DNA of 64,000 bases. It comes from an uncultured Coriobacteriaceae bacterium. GTDB taxonomy: Bacteria; Actinomycetota; Coriobacteriia; Coriobacteriales; Atopobiaceae. The notes under the pieces are model-generated. The model had not been told where the DNA came from. It saw only the letters and a list, made by a program, of their open reading frames with translations, and ran no database searches. Below, piece after piece: positions 36,137-44,595 of this stretch (positions are counted from its first letter, which is position 1; each line of letters opens with the position of its first letter). The position numbers were made by a program, and so were the translations under genes. The stretch is taken from positions 62,001 to 126,000 of the forward strand of contig CADALE010000003.1 of assembly GCA_902788705.1 (NCBI GenBank). The letters are read 5' to 3'.

Positions 36137-36290
36137 CGACAAGGTCTTGGCCCAAGGCGCGTGGGCATGCCGTGACATGCGGCTGTTTACCCCGTTACGC
36201 TGGAATTGCAGGCAAACTGACTGTAGAATACAGAGACTGCGTACAAGAATCGCCTCTCATACGACAAAGCATCGCAACAGGAGTCACCTC

Positions 36291-36608
36291 ATGGAGTACC
36301 TCAAGGTATCGAGCAAGTCATCGCCCGCGTCAGTCGCCGGTGCCATTGCTGGCATGGTAAAGGACGGCGTACCCGTAAACATCCAGTCCGTTGGGGCGGG
36401 TGCCGTCAACCAGGCCATAAAGGCAATCGCCATCGCGCGCGGTTTCCTCATTCCTACAGGCGTTGACATCTCCTGTGCACCCACCTTTGCCGACATCGCC
36501 ATCGGCGGCGAGAGCCGTACGGCCATCCGCATCGCCGTGTACGTCCATCGACTGGCGCCGCAGGCCGAGACCGCATCCTCGCCTGACGCGCTCGTCAGCC
36601 AGGAGTAG
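36291..36608 (+). CDS. spoVS: SpoVS family protein
   Basis: 105-residue SpoVS/Alba-like protein. Diagnostic sequence MEYLKVSSKSSPASVAGAIA, VPVNIQSVGAGAVNQAIKAI and ARGFLIPTGVDISCAPTFAD. In Bacillus it affects septation and spore coat/cortex steps; the molecular role is likely nucleic-acid binding. Lineages like this one are not known to sporulate, so it must do something else. ATG 36291 with CAGGAG before it. A -10-like TAGAAT sits at 36224-36229. miaB follows 3 bases after the stop with its ribosome site inside the spoVS end. Confidence 0.93.
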   Translation: MEYLKVSSKSSPASVAGAIAGMVKDGVPVNIQSVGAGAVNQAIKAIAIARGFLIPTGVDISCAPTFADIAIGGESRTAIRIAVYVHRLAPQAETASSPDALVSQE

Positions 36609-36611
36609 CCC

Positions 36612-37982
36612 ATGCCGAGGGTTCCCCAGCTCGTAGGCCTTACCTATCACATCAAGACATTCGGTTGCCAGATGAACCTGCACGACTCCGAGCGCGTCTC
36701 GGGGTTGCTGGATGACTGTGGGCTCATCGAGGTGTCCACGCCCGAGGAGGCCGACGTCGTCATCTTCATGACCTGCTGCGTGCGCGAGAATGCTGACACG
36801 CGGCTTTATGGGCAGGCGTCTGCCCTGGTCAGCATGGTCGCCCCGCCCTCTGGCAGGCGCGTCCTAGGCGTTGGCGGCTGCATCGCCCAGCGTGATGGCG
36901 CCGCGTTGCGCACCCACATCCCCAACGTCGACTTCGTGTTTGGCACCAGTGCGCTTTCGTCGGTGCCCGAGCTGCTTGTCGCGGCGCTCGAGGGCAAGCA
37001 GGGGAGAGGGCCCCTCGTGGACATCGAGGAGCAGGGCCGGTCCTTCTCCACCGACCTGCCATCACATCGTGCGCAGGACTTCCATGCCTGGGTGCCCATC
37101 ATGACGGGCTGCAACAACTTCTGCACCTATTGCATCGTTCCCTACGTGCGCGGACGCGAGCGCAGCCGCGTGTTGGAGCGCGTCGTCGACGAGTGCCAGC
37201 AGCTTGTTGACGATGGCGTACGTGAGATCTGCCTTCTGGGACAGAACGTCAACTCGTATGGACGCGACCTCTACGGCGAGCCTCGCTTTGCCGAGCTCCT
37301 GCGTGCAGTTGGCAGCACGGGCATCGAGCGCATCCGCTTCACCTCGTCCAATCCCAAGGACCTCTCAGACGAGACCATCGCCGCCATGGCGCAGACGCCT
37401 GGCGTGATGCCCCAGCTGCACCTTGCCGTGCAAAGCGGCTCCACACGCATCCTGAAGGCCATGAACCGCAGCTACACCCGCGATGAGTATCTTGACCTTG
37501 TGCGCAGGCTCCGTGCCGCGATGCCCGACATCGCCCTCTCTACCGACATCATCGTCGGCTTCCCCGGAGAGACCGAGGAGGACTTCCTGGACACCCTCTC
37601 GCTCGTCGAGGAAGTGCGCTACTCGTCGGCCTTCACCTTCATCTACTCCAAGCGTCCCGGCACGCCGGCCGCCCGCATGGACGACCCCGCCACGCACGAG
37701 GAGATTCAGGACCGCTTTGACCGGCTGGCAAACCTCGTGGCCACGCTTGCGCATGACGCGAACCAGCGTGACCTTGGGTCGCTTGTCGAGGTGCTGGTGG
37801 AAGGGCCCTCGAAGCGCGACGACCAGGTATTGGTGGGTCACAGCCGCAAGAATCAGACCGTGCACTTCCGCGCGCCTGAGGGCATGGACGCCCAGTCGCT
37901 GGTGGGCAAGCTCTGCGACGTGCGTGTGGACGAGGCTCGAACTTGGTATCTCTCTGGCCCCATGGTTGGCGCCGCCCGATGA
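36612..37982 (+). CDS. miaB: tRNA-2-methylthio-N6-isopentenyladenosine37 synthase MiaB
   Basis: 456-residue radical-SAM methylthiotransferase acting on i6A37 made by MiaA, encoded next. UPF0004 domain YHIKTFGCQMNLHDSERVSG, radical-SAM motif CNNFCTYCIVPYVRGRERSR, HLAVQSGSTRILKAMNRSYT, STDIIVGFPGETEEDF and a C-terminal TRAM domain. The stop overlaps the miaA start (ATGA). Start ATG 36612 uses AGGAG within the last codons of spoVS. Confidence 0.96.
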   Translation: MPRVPQLVGLTYHIKTFGCQMNLHDSERVSGLLDDCGLIEVSTPEEADVVIFMTCCVRENADTRLYGQASALVSMVAPPSGRRVLGVGGCIAQRDGAALRTHIPNVDFVFGTSALSSVPELLVAALEGKQGRGPLVDIEEQGRSFSTDLPSHRAQDFHAWVPIMTGCNNFCTYCIVPYVRGRERSRVLERVVDECQQLVDDGVREICLLGQNVNSYGRDLYGEPRFAELLRAVGSTGIERIRFTSSNPKDLSDETIAAMAQTPGVMPQLHLAVQSGSTRILKAMNRSYTRDEYLDLVRRLRAAMPDIALSTDIIVGFPGETEEDFLDTLSLVEEVRYSSAFTFIYSKRPGTPAARMDDPATHEEIQDRFDRLANLVATLAHDANQRDLGSLVEVLVEGPSKRDDQVLVGHSRKNQTVHFRAPEGMDAQSLVGKLCDVRVDEARTWYLSGPMVGAAR

Positions 37983-38911
37983 CCGAACGACCGCAGGTCA
38001 TCGCAATCGTCGGGCCAACGGCCTCGGGAAAGAGCTCCCTTGCCGAGCGTGTGGCCGTCAGCCTGGGTACATGGGTGGTGTCGGTAGACTCCATGCAGGT
38101 CTATCGCGGCATGGACATCGGAACTGCCAAGGAGAAGCCCACTGACGAGCGCTGCAGGCTGCTGATGGTCGACGTCGTCGACGTTATCAGCGACTATTCC
38201 GTCAGCCTCTTCCAGCGCGATGCCAGGGCTTGCGTTGACGGGCTGCTCTCGAAGCGGAGCGTGGCGGTGCTGTGTGGCGGCACGGGACTCTACCTCGACG
38301 CCGTCATCGACGAGACAAGCTATCCATCTGGCAAGGTGGGAGATGACGCGCGTAGTGGCTACGAGCGCTTTGCCCGCGAGCACGGCGCCGAGGCCCTTCA
38401 CGAGCTGCTACAAGGCCGTGATGCCGCCGCGGCCGCCCTCATACATCCCAACAACGTGAGGCGCGTGGTGCGGGCGCTCGAGATGACGGACAGGGGCATA
38501 TCCTATGCGAGCCAGAACGCGACTCTCAAGCAGCATGACCCGCACTATAGCACCCAAATCTGGGGCATCCGCATGGAACGGGTGCGCCTGTATCGTCGCA
38601 TAGACGAGCGCGTCGACATCATGTTTGCTAAGGGCTTGGTCGACGAGGTGCGCGCCCTCATGGAACGTGGCCTCATGGAGTCAACGACGGCCAGCCAGGC
38701 GATCGGCTACAAGGAAGTGGCCCAATACCTGCAAGGACGTTGCAGTTTAGATGATGCCATAGACGAGGTGAAGAAACGCACGCGTCGCTATGCGAAGCGT
38801 CAGCTTTCATGGCTAAAGCGGGACGGTCGCACCCGCTGGATTGACTATGACCTAATGAGCGAAGACGAGGCCCTGGGCATCATACTGGATGCCTACGAAG
38901 GAGGTTGTTGA
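37979..38911 (+). CDS. miaA: tRNA dimethylallyltransferase MiaA
   Basis: 310-residue enzyme that puts the dimethylallyl group on A37 of UNN-decoding tRNAs, making the substrate of MiaB. P-loop VGPTASGKSS (11-20), VSVDSMQVYRGMDIGTAK, GGTGLYLDAVID and QAIGYKEVAQYL are all present. ATG 37979 overlaps the miaB stop; its own stop overlaps the hflX ATG (TGATG). miaB-miaA-hflX form a tight coupled run. Confidence 0.95.
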   Translation: MTERPQVIAIVGPTASGKSSLAERVAVSLGTWVVSVDSMQVYRGMDIGTAKEKPTDERCRLLMVDVVDVISDYSVSLFQRDARACVDGLLSKRSVAVLCGGTGLYLDAVIDETSYPSGKVGDDARSGYERFAREHGAEALHELLQGRDAAAAALIHPNNVRRVVRALEMTDRGISYASQNATLKQHDPHYSTQIWGIRMERVRLYRRIDERVDIMFAKGLVDEVRALMERGLMESTTASQAIGYKEVAQYLQGRCSLDDAIDEVKKRTRRYAKRQLSWLKRDGRTRWIDYDLMSEDEALGIILDAYEGGC

Positions 38912-40230
38912 TGCCGCGCTTCACGCCGATCGAGACTGCGCCGGTGCCTGAGCGAGCCATCCTTGTGGGCGTTGACACGGGAAGGTCTGAGTGGCCTCTC
39001 GAGGAGTCGCTGGCGGAGCTTGGCAGGTTGGCCGAAACCGACGGCGCCGTCGTGGTGGGAACCCTTACCCAACGTCTTGACTCGCCGGTTCCGCGTACCT
39101 TCATTGGTTCGGGCAAAGTCGAGGAGGTCGTGCGACTGGTCAATGCCCTCGAGGCTGACGTCGTCATCTTTGATGACGAGCTCACGCCGTCGCAACAGGC
39201 AAACCTCGAGAAGGCCGTGAAGGAGCCTGTGAAGGTGATAGACCGCACGGCCCTCATCCTCGACATCTTTGGTAACCATGCCAAGACTAGGGACGGTAGG
39301 CTGCAGGTTCAGCTGGCGCAGCTGCAGTACCTGCTTCCTCGTCTGCGTGGCATGTGGAGCCACCTTGTGGGCGAACAGACGCGAGGTGGCATCGGCAGCC
39401 GCTTCGGACAGGGCGAGAGCCAGCTTGAGGTGGACCGCCGTATGGTGCGTGACCGCATCGCGACGCTTCGGCGAGAGCTCGAGACCCTCGAGCGCCGGCG
39501 CAGCGTGCAGTCCAAGGCGCGCTGGGACGCGGGCATCTATCGCGTCGCCCTTGTGGGCTATACCAATGCCGGCAAGTCGACGCTGCTCAACCATCTGACG
39601 GGTTCAGAGGTCTATGCCCGTGACGAGCTTTTCGCGACGCTTGACCCCACGACGCGTGCGCTTGACCTCGAGGAAGGCCGGAAGATAACCCTCACCGACA
39701 CAGTTGGGTTCATCCAGAAGCTGCCAACAACGCTGGTGGAAGCCTTCAAGTCGACGCTCGCAGAGGTTGTGGCCGCCGACCTCATCCTGCATGTGGTTGA
39801 CGCGAATGATCCCAATGCCGACAAGGAGATCCGTACCGTAAACTCGGTGCTTGCGGACATAGGCGCCTCCGACAAGCGAAGCGTGCTCGTCTTTAACAAG
39901 GTTGACCTGCTTGACGATGCACATAGGCGCACGCTCGAGCTTTCGTATCCAGGATGCGTGTGCATATCCGCGCTTGACGGGACGGGGCTTCGGGGACTGC
40001 TGTACCGCATAGCGCAGGAGGCAAGCGAGGGCGACGTGACCATGAGCGTGCTCATTCCCTATGACAAGGGCATGCTGATTCGCATGGTGCACGAGCGGTG
40101 CCAGATGATAAGCGAGCGGTACGAGGATGGCGGCCTGCTAGCCACGCTACGCGCTTCCGAGCGCATGTCCATGACCCTCGAGCCGTACAGGGTAGAACCG
40201 GAAGAGTCTGACTTAGACGCTGACGACTAG
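38911..40230 (+). CDS. hflX: GTPase HflX
   Basis: 439-residue ribosome-splitting GTPase. The N-terminal HflX domain includes FIGSGKVEEV, DDELTPSQQANLEKA and DRTALILDIFGNHAKTRDG. The G domain has GYTNAGKST near 217 and DTVGFIQKLP. ATG 38911 with AAGGAGG at 38898-38904; two upstream in-frame TTG codons are less likely. Convergent with the following minus-strand genes; the 71-base gap has no convincing terminator. Confidence 0.95.
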   Translation: MPRFTPIETAPVPERAILVGVDTGRSEWPLEESLAELGRLAETDGAVVVGTLTQRLDSPVPRTFIGSGKVEEVVRLVNALEADVVIFDDELTPSQQANLEKAVKEPVKVIDRTALILDIFGNHAKTRDGRLQVQLAQLQYLLPRLRGMWSHLVGEQTRGGIGSRFGQGESQLEVDRRMVRDRIATLRRELETLERRRSVQSKARWDAGIYRVALVGYTNAGKSTLLNHLTGSEVYARDELFATLDPTTRALDLEEGRKITLTDTVGFIQKLPTTLVEAFKSTLAEVVAADLILHVVDANDPNADKEIRTVNSVLADIGASDKRSVLVFNKVDLLDDAHRRTLELSYPGCVCISALDGTGLRGLLYRIAQEASEGDVTMSVLIPYDKGMLIRMVHERCQMISERYEDGGLLATLRASERMSMTLEPYRVEPEESDLDADD

Positions 40231-40301
40231 CCGAGCGTCCAACAACGCCGATGCTGTCTCATGCGAGAATTGAGCTTCGAAGTTCGTTGGCTTTCGAGTT
40301 T

Positions 40302-41060
40302 CTAATCAAGCAGAAGCTGCAGGATTAGGAAGATTATGGGCTGGTGCAGCAGGTAGATGGGTAGCGCATGCCTACCAACGGCCTCAAGCACAGGAGCCTT
40401 GCTGTCATGGCACCATGCCGGAAGGTTCCCATCCTTGAGCATGCGGCCCACAGACGAGCCTGCCACGTAAAGCAGCAGGAATGGCAGCAGTGGGTAGTAG
40501 TCTCCCGAGGCGAAGCCAGGACCAGGGAAGCCAAGCCATGATAGCCAGGGCGTTGAGTAAAAAGCCCGTGGTATCTGTACGGTAAAGGAGCCAACGCCAA
40601 GGTATCCATGGGGAATCCCGAGGCACAGGACAAAGGCCACGAACAGCACGAGGGCTGGCAGTGGCCCCTTTGGCCTGATGCCAACCCTATCGAGAAGCCA
40701 GGTGGTTAGCGTGCAGGCACCCATGCAGTAGATGATGCCAAAGTTGATGGGCACGTCTACGGCCGCCAATGTAGTGATCACGAACACCACCAAGGCAGCA
40801 AGCAGATACCGTAGGGAACGCCTTAGGTTGTCGCGAGACCAAGCAACCATGCAACCGGCTACAAACACGAACGTCCATGATATGGAAGCCCGCCAGATGT
40901 CCTGGAGCGGTGGGGCAAACCATAAGAGCGGGAGCCCCCAGATAAATCGCAGGTCATAACACAGATGGAAACCAACCATCGAGATAACGGAAAACCCGCG
41001 CACCGCATCAAAGACGGAAACGCGGGATGAGCTTGCGATGTGCTGGGGAGTGCGGGACAT
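40302..41060 (-). CDS. Membrane protein, DUF1624 / heparan-alpha-glucosaminide N-acetyltransferase-like
   Basis: 252 residues, about seven hydrophobic segments. The family opening SVFDAVRGFSVISMVGFHLC and YDLRFIWG is present, as are a TLAAVDVPINFGIIYCMG segment with ring-shaped membrane residues and the ending GRHALPIYLLHQPII. Members of this superfamily transfer acetyl groups across or at membranes; the substrate here is unknown, possibly a wall sugar. It starts 10 bases after the lexA stop on the same strand with a poor ribosome site, so it is probably translated from the lexA transcript and would be SOS-influenced. Confidence 0.8.
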   Translation of the reverse strand: MSRTPQHIASSSRVSVFDAVRGFSVISMVGFHLCYDLRFIWGLPLLWFAPPLQDIWRASISWTFVFVAGCMVAWSRDNLRRSLRYLLAALVVFVITTLAAVDVPINFGIIYCMGACTLTTWLLDRVGIRPKGPLPALVLFVAFVLCLGIPHGYLGVGSFTVQIPRAFYSTPWLSWLGFPGPGFASGDYYPLLPFLLLYVAGSSVGRMLKDGNLPAWCHDSKAPVLEAVGRHALPIYLLHQPIIFLILQLLLD

Positions 41061-41070
41061 GGAGCGCGTG

Positions 41071-41718
41071 TTAGGAGATGTGGCGGATGAGTGCGGTCAC
41101 ACGACCCAGGATGACGGCGTCCTTCACATAAATGGGTGACATGGTGTCGTTCTCAGGCTGCAAGCGGATGACGTCCTTCTCACGGTAGAACGTCTTCACA
41201 GTGGCAGACTCGTCAATCATGGCAACGACGATCTCGCCATCGTGGGCATCATGCTGCTCTCGAACGATGACGTAGTCTCCGTCAAAGATGCCGGCATTGA
41301 TCATGGACTGGCCGCGCACCCGAAGCACGAACGAGCTTGACTCGCCCACGATGCTGGCGGGAAGCGTGAGGGTGTCCTCTATGTTCTGCTCGGCAAGGAT
41401 GGGAACGCCTGCAGCTACGTTGCCCACGATGGGCAGGGTGATGAGGTCGCTGCTGGGATCATGCGTGACGCTGGCCAATGGCGTGCCGTCGGCCTGTGCA
41501 TCGGAGACGACCTCGATGGTACGTGGCTTCTTGGAATCACGACGAATGAGGCCACGCTCCTGCAGGACCTTAAGGTGCATGTGTACCGTAGAAGGGGAGG
41601 CCAAGCCGACGGCAGCGCCAATCTCGCGCACCGAAGGCGGGTAACCACGCTCGCGTGTGTACGCGCAGATGTAGTCATAGATGGCTGCCTGACGCTTGCT
41701 GAGTTTGTCCCTGGACAT
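41071..41718 (-). CDS. lexA: SOS repressor LexA
   Basis: 215-residue LexA. Winged-helix N-terminus (PPSVREIGAAVGLASPSTVH) then a linker and S24 autoprotease: cleavage site Ala103-Gly104 (NVAAGVPIL), catalytic Ser138 (RGQSMI) and Lys175 (SATVKTF). Start ATG 41718 has AAGGAGG on the minus strand (41721-41729). Its promoter carries a LexA-like box, so it autoregulates. Divergent from the LysM gene, an order shared with Mycobacterium (lexA-Rv2719c) and Bacillus (lexA-yneA). Confidence 0.97.
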   Translation of the reverse strand: MSRDKLSKRQAAIYDYICAYTRERGYPPSVREIGAAVGLASPSTVHMHLKVLQERGLIRRDSKKPRTIEVVSDAQADGTPLASVTHDPSSDLITLPIVGNVAAGVPILAEQNIEDTLTLPASIVGESSSFVLRVRGQSMINAGIFDGDYVIVREQHDAHDGEIVVAMIDESATVKTFYREKDVIRLQPENDTMSPIYVKDAVILGRVTALIRHIS

Positions 41719-41741
41719 AGCTCCTCCTTCTCGTTGAGTGC

Positions 41742-41780
41742 ATTATAGCGTACCTGCTCAAAGACCGCAAACAAATGTTC
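41742..41780 (-). promoter_or_regulatory. lexA promoter with LexA-like box
   Basis: Read on the minus strand: -35 TTGCGG (41770-41765), 17-base spacer, perfect -10 TATAAT (41747-41742). A LexA-like site GAACATTTGTTT (41780-41769) overlaps the start of the -35, matching GAAC-N4-GTTC except in the last base. Confidence 0.75.
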
Positions 41781-41791
41781 CGAGATAATTC

Positions 41792-41857
41792 TTGACACAA
41801 ACAACTGTCCGTAGATAATAGGAACAGATGTCCGAGTACACCTGTTCGTTGTTCGAG
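41792..41857 (+). promoter_or_regulatory. Divergent promoter of the LysM gene with LexA-like sites
   Basis: -35 TTGACA (41792-41797), 16-base spacer, -10 GATAAT (41814-41819). A LexA-like site GAACAGATGTCC (41822-41833, one mismatch) overlaps the predicted start point, and a weaker AAACAACTGTCC (41799-41810) lies in the spacer. Two more GTTC half-sites occur in TGTTCGTTGTTCGAG (41843-41857). Several LexA dimers could therefore repress this gene. Confidence 0.7.
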
Positions 41858-41919
41858 CAGTTCATATAGTGTCCGGCACGTGCGTTACAAAGATTACGTG
41901 CCGTAGAGAGGAGTATCAC

Positions 41920-42402
41920 ATGAGCCGCAACCTTCGTGCCGCCGATGCCACGTATGAGGTCCGTTCGTTTGGAAACCTTGCGCTTACCCCTGCCTTCGAA
42001 AGCGCACCTCAGTTCGCAGTCATCGAAGGTGGGCGTAGCTCAGCCGTGCGTCACTCCCAAAAGGTCGAACGCATGCAGCGCGACGCCCAGCCATCATCCA
42101 TGCAGCTGCGTCACGCCATCATTGGCGTAGTGGCGGCTCTGCTCGTTTCGATGCTCCTGATTGGTGGGTCTGTCATATCAGATTACCTTTCACGCAGTGC
42201 GAGCAACAAGTTTGTTGCCGATGTTGCCACCACGCATGTCGTCGTGCATGAGGGGGATTCCCTCTGGGCGCTGGCTCAGCAGCATCCCCTTGATGGCCTC
42301 AGCACGCGTGACGTCGTCAACTGGATCAAGGACGAGAACAACCTCACCTCGTCGCTCATCATGGCTGGGCAGCAGCTTGTCGTTCCCGATTCGCAAGCTT
42401 AG
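41920..42402 (+). CDS. LysM protein, probable SOS-induced division inhibitor (YneA/ChiZ/DivS type)
   Basis: 160 residues: cytoplasmic N-terminus of about 65, one membrane helix (AIIGVVAALLVSMLLIGG, about 68-88), and an extracellular LysM domain (HVVVHEGDSLWALAQQHP to GQQLVVPDS, about 108-158). ATG 41920 with AGAGAGGAG before it. Divergent from lexA with LexA-like boxes in its promoter and followed by nrdR, exactly the order lexA-chiZ-nrdR of Mycobacterium and comparable to lexA-yneA in Bacillus. These proteins delay septation during DNA damage. Function is inferred from architecture plus context. The stop codon lies within the palindrome TAGGCATATGCCTA (42400-42413). Confidence 0.8.
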   Translation: MSRNLRAADATYEVRSFGNLALTPAFESAPQFAVIEGGRSSAVRHSQKVERMQRDAQPSSMQLRHAIIGVVAALLVSMLLIGGSVISDYLSRSASNKFVADVATTHVVVHEGDSLWALAQQHPLDGLSTRDVVNWIKDENNLTSSLIMAGQQLVVPDSQA

Positions 42403-42522
42403 GCATATGCCTAAAGAAGTTGCGCATCTCATGGGACAAAATACCAACTAGCACGTCTTCTATGCATGTGACTTGACATTGTGTGCTATCTTCCTAGTAC
42501 CCACAAGTAGTAGGGAGACGCG

Positions 42523-42975
42523 ATGCGGTGCATCAAGTGTGGTTGCGAGGAGTCCAAGGTCGTTGACTCCCGTCCGTCTGAGAACAATGACGCTATCCGT
42601 CGACGCCGTGAATGCGTCCGGTGTGGATATCGTTTCACAACATACGAACGTCGCGAGGAGATGCCGCTTCTGGTCATCAAGAAGGATGGCCATAAGGAGA
42701 CCTTCGACCGCCAGAAGCTCATGCGTGGCCTTGTGGCGGCAACCGTCAAGCGAAACATCTCCATCGAGCAGCTGGATGAGCTTATCGATACCATTGAGAA
42801 CGAGCTTCGCGACAAGGGCATGTCCGAGGTTGCCGCGCAGGACTTGGGATTGATGGTCCTCAAGCACCTACTGGTTCTGGACAAGGTGGCCTACGTGCGC
42901 TTTGCCTCGGTCTATCGCGATTTCAAAGACGTTGACGAGTTCAACGAAGAGCTACGGAGAATGGCAAATGAGTGA
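42523..42975 (+). CDS. nrdR: Transcriptional repressor NrdR
   Basis: 150-residue repressor of ribonucleotide reductase genes. Zinc ribbon with Cys3, Cys6 and a second pair in ECVRCGYRFTTYER, followed by an ATP-cone (LVIKKDGHKETFDRQKLMRG). A -35 TTGACA lies at 42473-42478 with a weak TAGTAC 16 bases on. It overlaps dut by 8 bases, joining dNTP control with dUTP removal in one unit. Confidence 0.96.
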   Translation: MRCIKCGCEESKVVDSRPSENNDAIRRRRECVRCGYRFTTYERREEMPLLVIKKDGHKETFDRQKLMRGLVAATVKRNISIEQLDELIDTIENELRDKGMSEVAAQDLGLMVLKHLLVLDKVAYVRFASVYRDFKDVDEFNEELRRMANE

Positions 42976-43411
42976 CACCTTGAATGTACGCATCAAGAGG
43001 CTTGATCCCAGCGTCGAGCTACCCTCATATGCCTATCTTGGTGATGCTGGCCTCGACCTGCGTGCCAACGAGGACGTGGCCCTTGCTCCCTTCGAACGCA
43101 AGCTCATACCTACCGGCCTCGCCATCGCTATCCCCGAGGGTTACGCCGGCTTTGTGCAACCCCGCAGCGGCATGGCCCTCAAGCTTGGCCTCACGATGGC
43201 CAATACCCCAGGCCTCATTGACGCGCACTATCGTGGTGAACTTAAGGTAGTGGCCGTCAATATCGATGCCGCCGAGACGATCCATGTCGCTCGGGGAGAG
43301 CGCATCGCCCAACTTGTCATACAGAAGGTGCCCTGCGTGCAGCTGGTAGAGGTTGACGAGCTTGACGATACCGATCGCGGCTCTGGCGGCTTTGGGTCCA
43401 GCGGCGTCTGA
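42968..43411 (+). CDS. dut: dUTP diphosphatase
   Basis: 147-residue trimeric dUTPase hydrolysing dUTP to dUMP and PPi. Family motifs in order: DAGLDLRA, VQPRSGMALK, NTPGLIDAHYRGE, RGERIAQLVIQKV and the Gly-rich C-terminal arm RGSGGFGSSG. ATG 42968 lies inside the end of nrdR; the longer in-frame reading is overlapped by nrdR coding sequence. Confidence 0.95.
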   Translation: MSDTLNVRIKRLDPSVELPSYAYLGDAGLDLRANEDVALAPFERKLIPTGLAIAIPEGYAGFVQPRSGMALKLGLTMANTPGLIDAHYRGELKVVAVNIDAAETIHVARGERIAQLVIQKVPCVQLVEVDELDDTDRGSGGFGSSGV

Positions 43412-43504
43412 GTAACATATCCCCCTGTGCATTTGGACCTTATTCGGACAGTAGAATTGCTTTTGTGGCTATGATGGGTTGCGAGATTGGTCCGTACCCT
43501 GTAT

Positions 43505-43533
43505 TTGTCTCATGGATATAGATATGATACAAT
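43505..43533 (+). promoter_or_regulatory. Predicted promoter of trxB
   Basis: -35 TTGTCT (43505-43510), 17-base spacer, -10 TACAAT (43528-43533) in an AT-rich stretch that contrasts with the GC-rich genome. The trxB ATG lies 35 bases after the -10. Confidence 0.7.
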
Positions 43534-43568
43534 AAAATTGTGTCAAATCAAATTAAAGAGGGGGAGTC

Positions 43569-44519
43569 ATGGCTGAGAACGTGAATCTTGATCTTGTTAT
43601 CGTCGGTGGGGGACCAGCGGGTCTCTCGGCCGCCATCTACGCACAGCGCGCGCTACTAGACACGGTGACGCTCGAGCAGGAGGCGGTTGGTGGGCAGGTC
43701 ATCCTGACCAGCGAAATCGACAACTACCCTGGCGTGCCGCACACTGATGGGTTCACGCTTGTTGACGCCATGCAGCGTCAGGCAGAAGACCTTGGCGCAA
43801 AGATCGTCATGGAGAACGTCGAGCACATCGCTCGTGACGAGGAGACGGGTCTCTTCGAAGTTCGCACGCCTTCGCACACCTACATCGCGAAAGCCGTCAT
43901 CGTGGCCGGTGGAGCCACCCCTCGCAAGGCTGGCTTCGAGGGCGAGGATCGCTTTGGTGGTCACGGCGTGTCGTACTGCGCCACCTGTGACGGCATGTTC
44001 TACCGTGGCAAGCAGGTGTTTGTGATCGGCGGCGGCAACTCCGCCTGTGAGGAGGCGCTGTTCCTCACGCGCTTCGCAAGCCATGTCACGCTCATCGTGC
44101 GCAAGGATCACCTGCGCGCCCAGGCCGTCGTGGGCAAGCAGATTGAGGAGAACGATAAGGTCTCGGTGCGCTACCTCACCATCATCGTGAAGGTGGATGG
44201 TAACCAGCTGCTCAAGTCCATCACCTTCCGCAACAACGAGACGGGCGAGGAGACCACCGAGACCTTCGATGAGGGCTCTTTTGGCGTATTCGTGTTTGTC
44301 GGTCGCGTACCGGCGTCGCAGCTTCTTGGCGACCTCGTCGAGATTGATCCCGCGGGCTACGTCATCACCGATGATGACATGGCCACTCGCACCCCGGGTC
44401 TCTTCGCCGCTGGCGACGTGCGTCGCAAACCGCTGCGCCAGATCATCACGGCAGCTTCGGATGGCGCCATCGCCGCAACCTCCGTATCTGCCTACCTTGG
44501 TCATCCGGTTGCCGGCTAG
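43569..44519 (+). CDS. trxB: Thioredoxin reductase
   Basis: 316-residue NADPH-dependent flavoenzyme. FAD motif GGGPAG (13-18), redox pair Cys137/Cys140 in SYCATCDGMFYRG, NADPH motif IGGGNSACEEAL, and the C-terminal TRTPGLFAAGDVR segment binding FAD. Ribosome site AGAGGGGGA precedes ATG 43569. Monocistronic by its own promoter and a terminator after it; no thioredoxin gene is adjacent. Confidence 0.95.
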   Translation: MAENVNLDLVIVGGGPAGLSAAIYAQRALLDTVTLEQEAVGGQVILTSEIDNYPGVPHTDGFTLVDAMQRQAEDLGAKIVMENVEHIARDEETGLFEVRTPSHTYIAKAVIVAGGATPRKAGFEGEDRFGGHGVSYCATCDGMFYRGKQVFVIGGGNSACEEALFLTRFASHVTLIVRKDHLRAQAVVGKQIEENDKVSVRYLTIIVKVDGNQLLKSITFRNNETGEETTETFDEGSFGVFVFVGRVPASQLLGDLVEIDPAGYVITDDDMATRTPGLFAAGDVRRKPLRQIITAASDGAIAATSVSAYLGHPVAG

Positions 44520-44540
44520 GTAGTACGCTAACCCATCAAG

Positions 44541-44582
44541 AAGAGCCACGGCCCCAGCGCATGACGTTGGGGCCGTGCTCTT
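44541..44582. terminator. Bidirectional terminator between trxB and NadB-like gene
   Basis: AAGAGC-C-ACGGCCCCA (44541-44556) pairs with TGGGGCCGTGCTCTT (44568-44582), a stem of about 15 pairs with one bulged C, with A residues on one side and T on the other. It lies between convergent genes and can serve both. Confidence 0.8.
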
Positions 44583-44595
44583 GTTCCGCGCGAAG

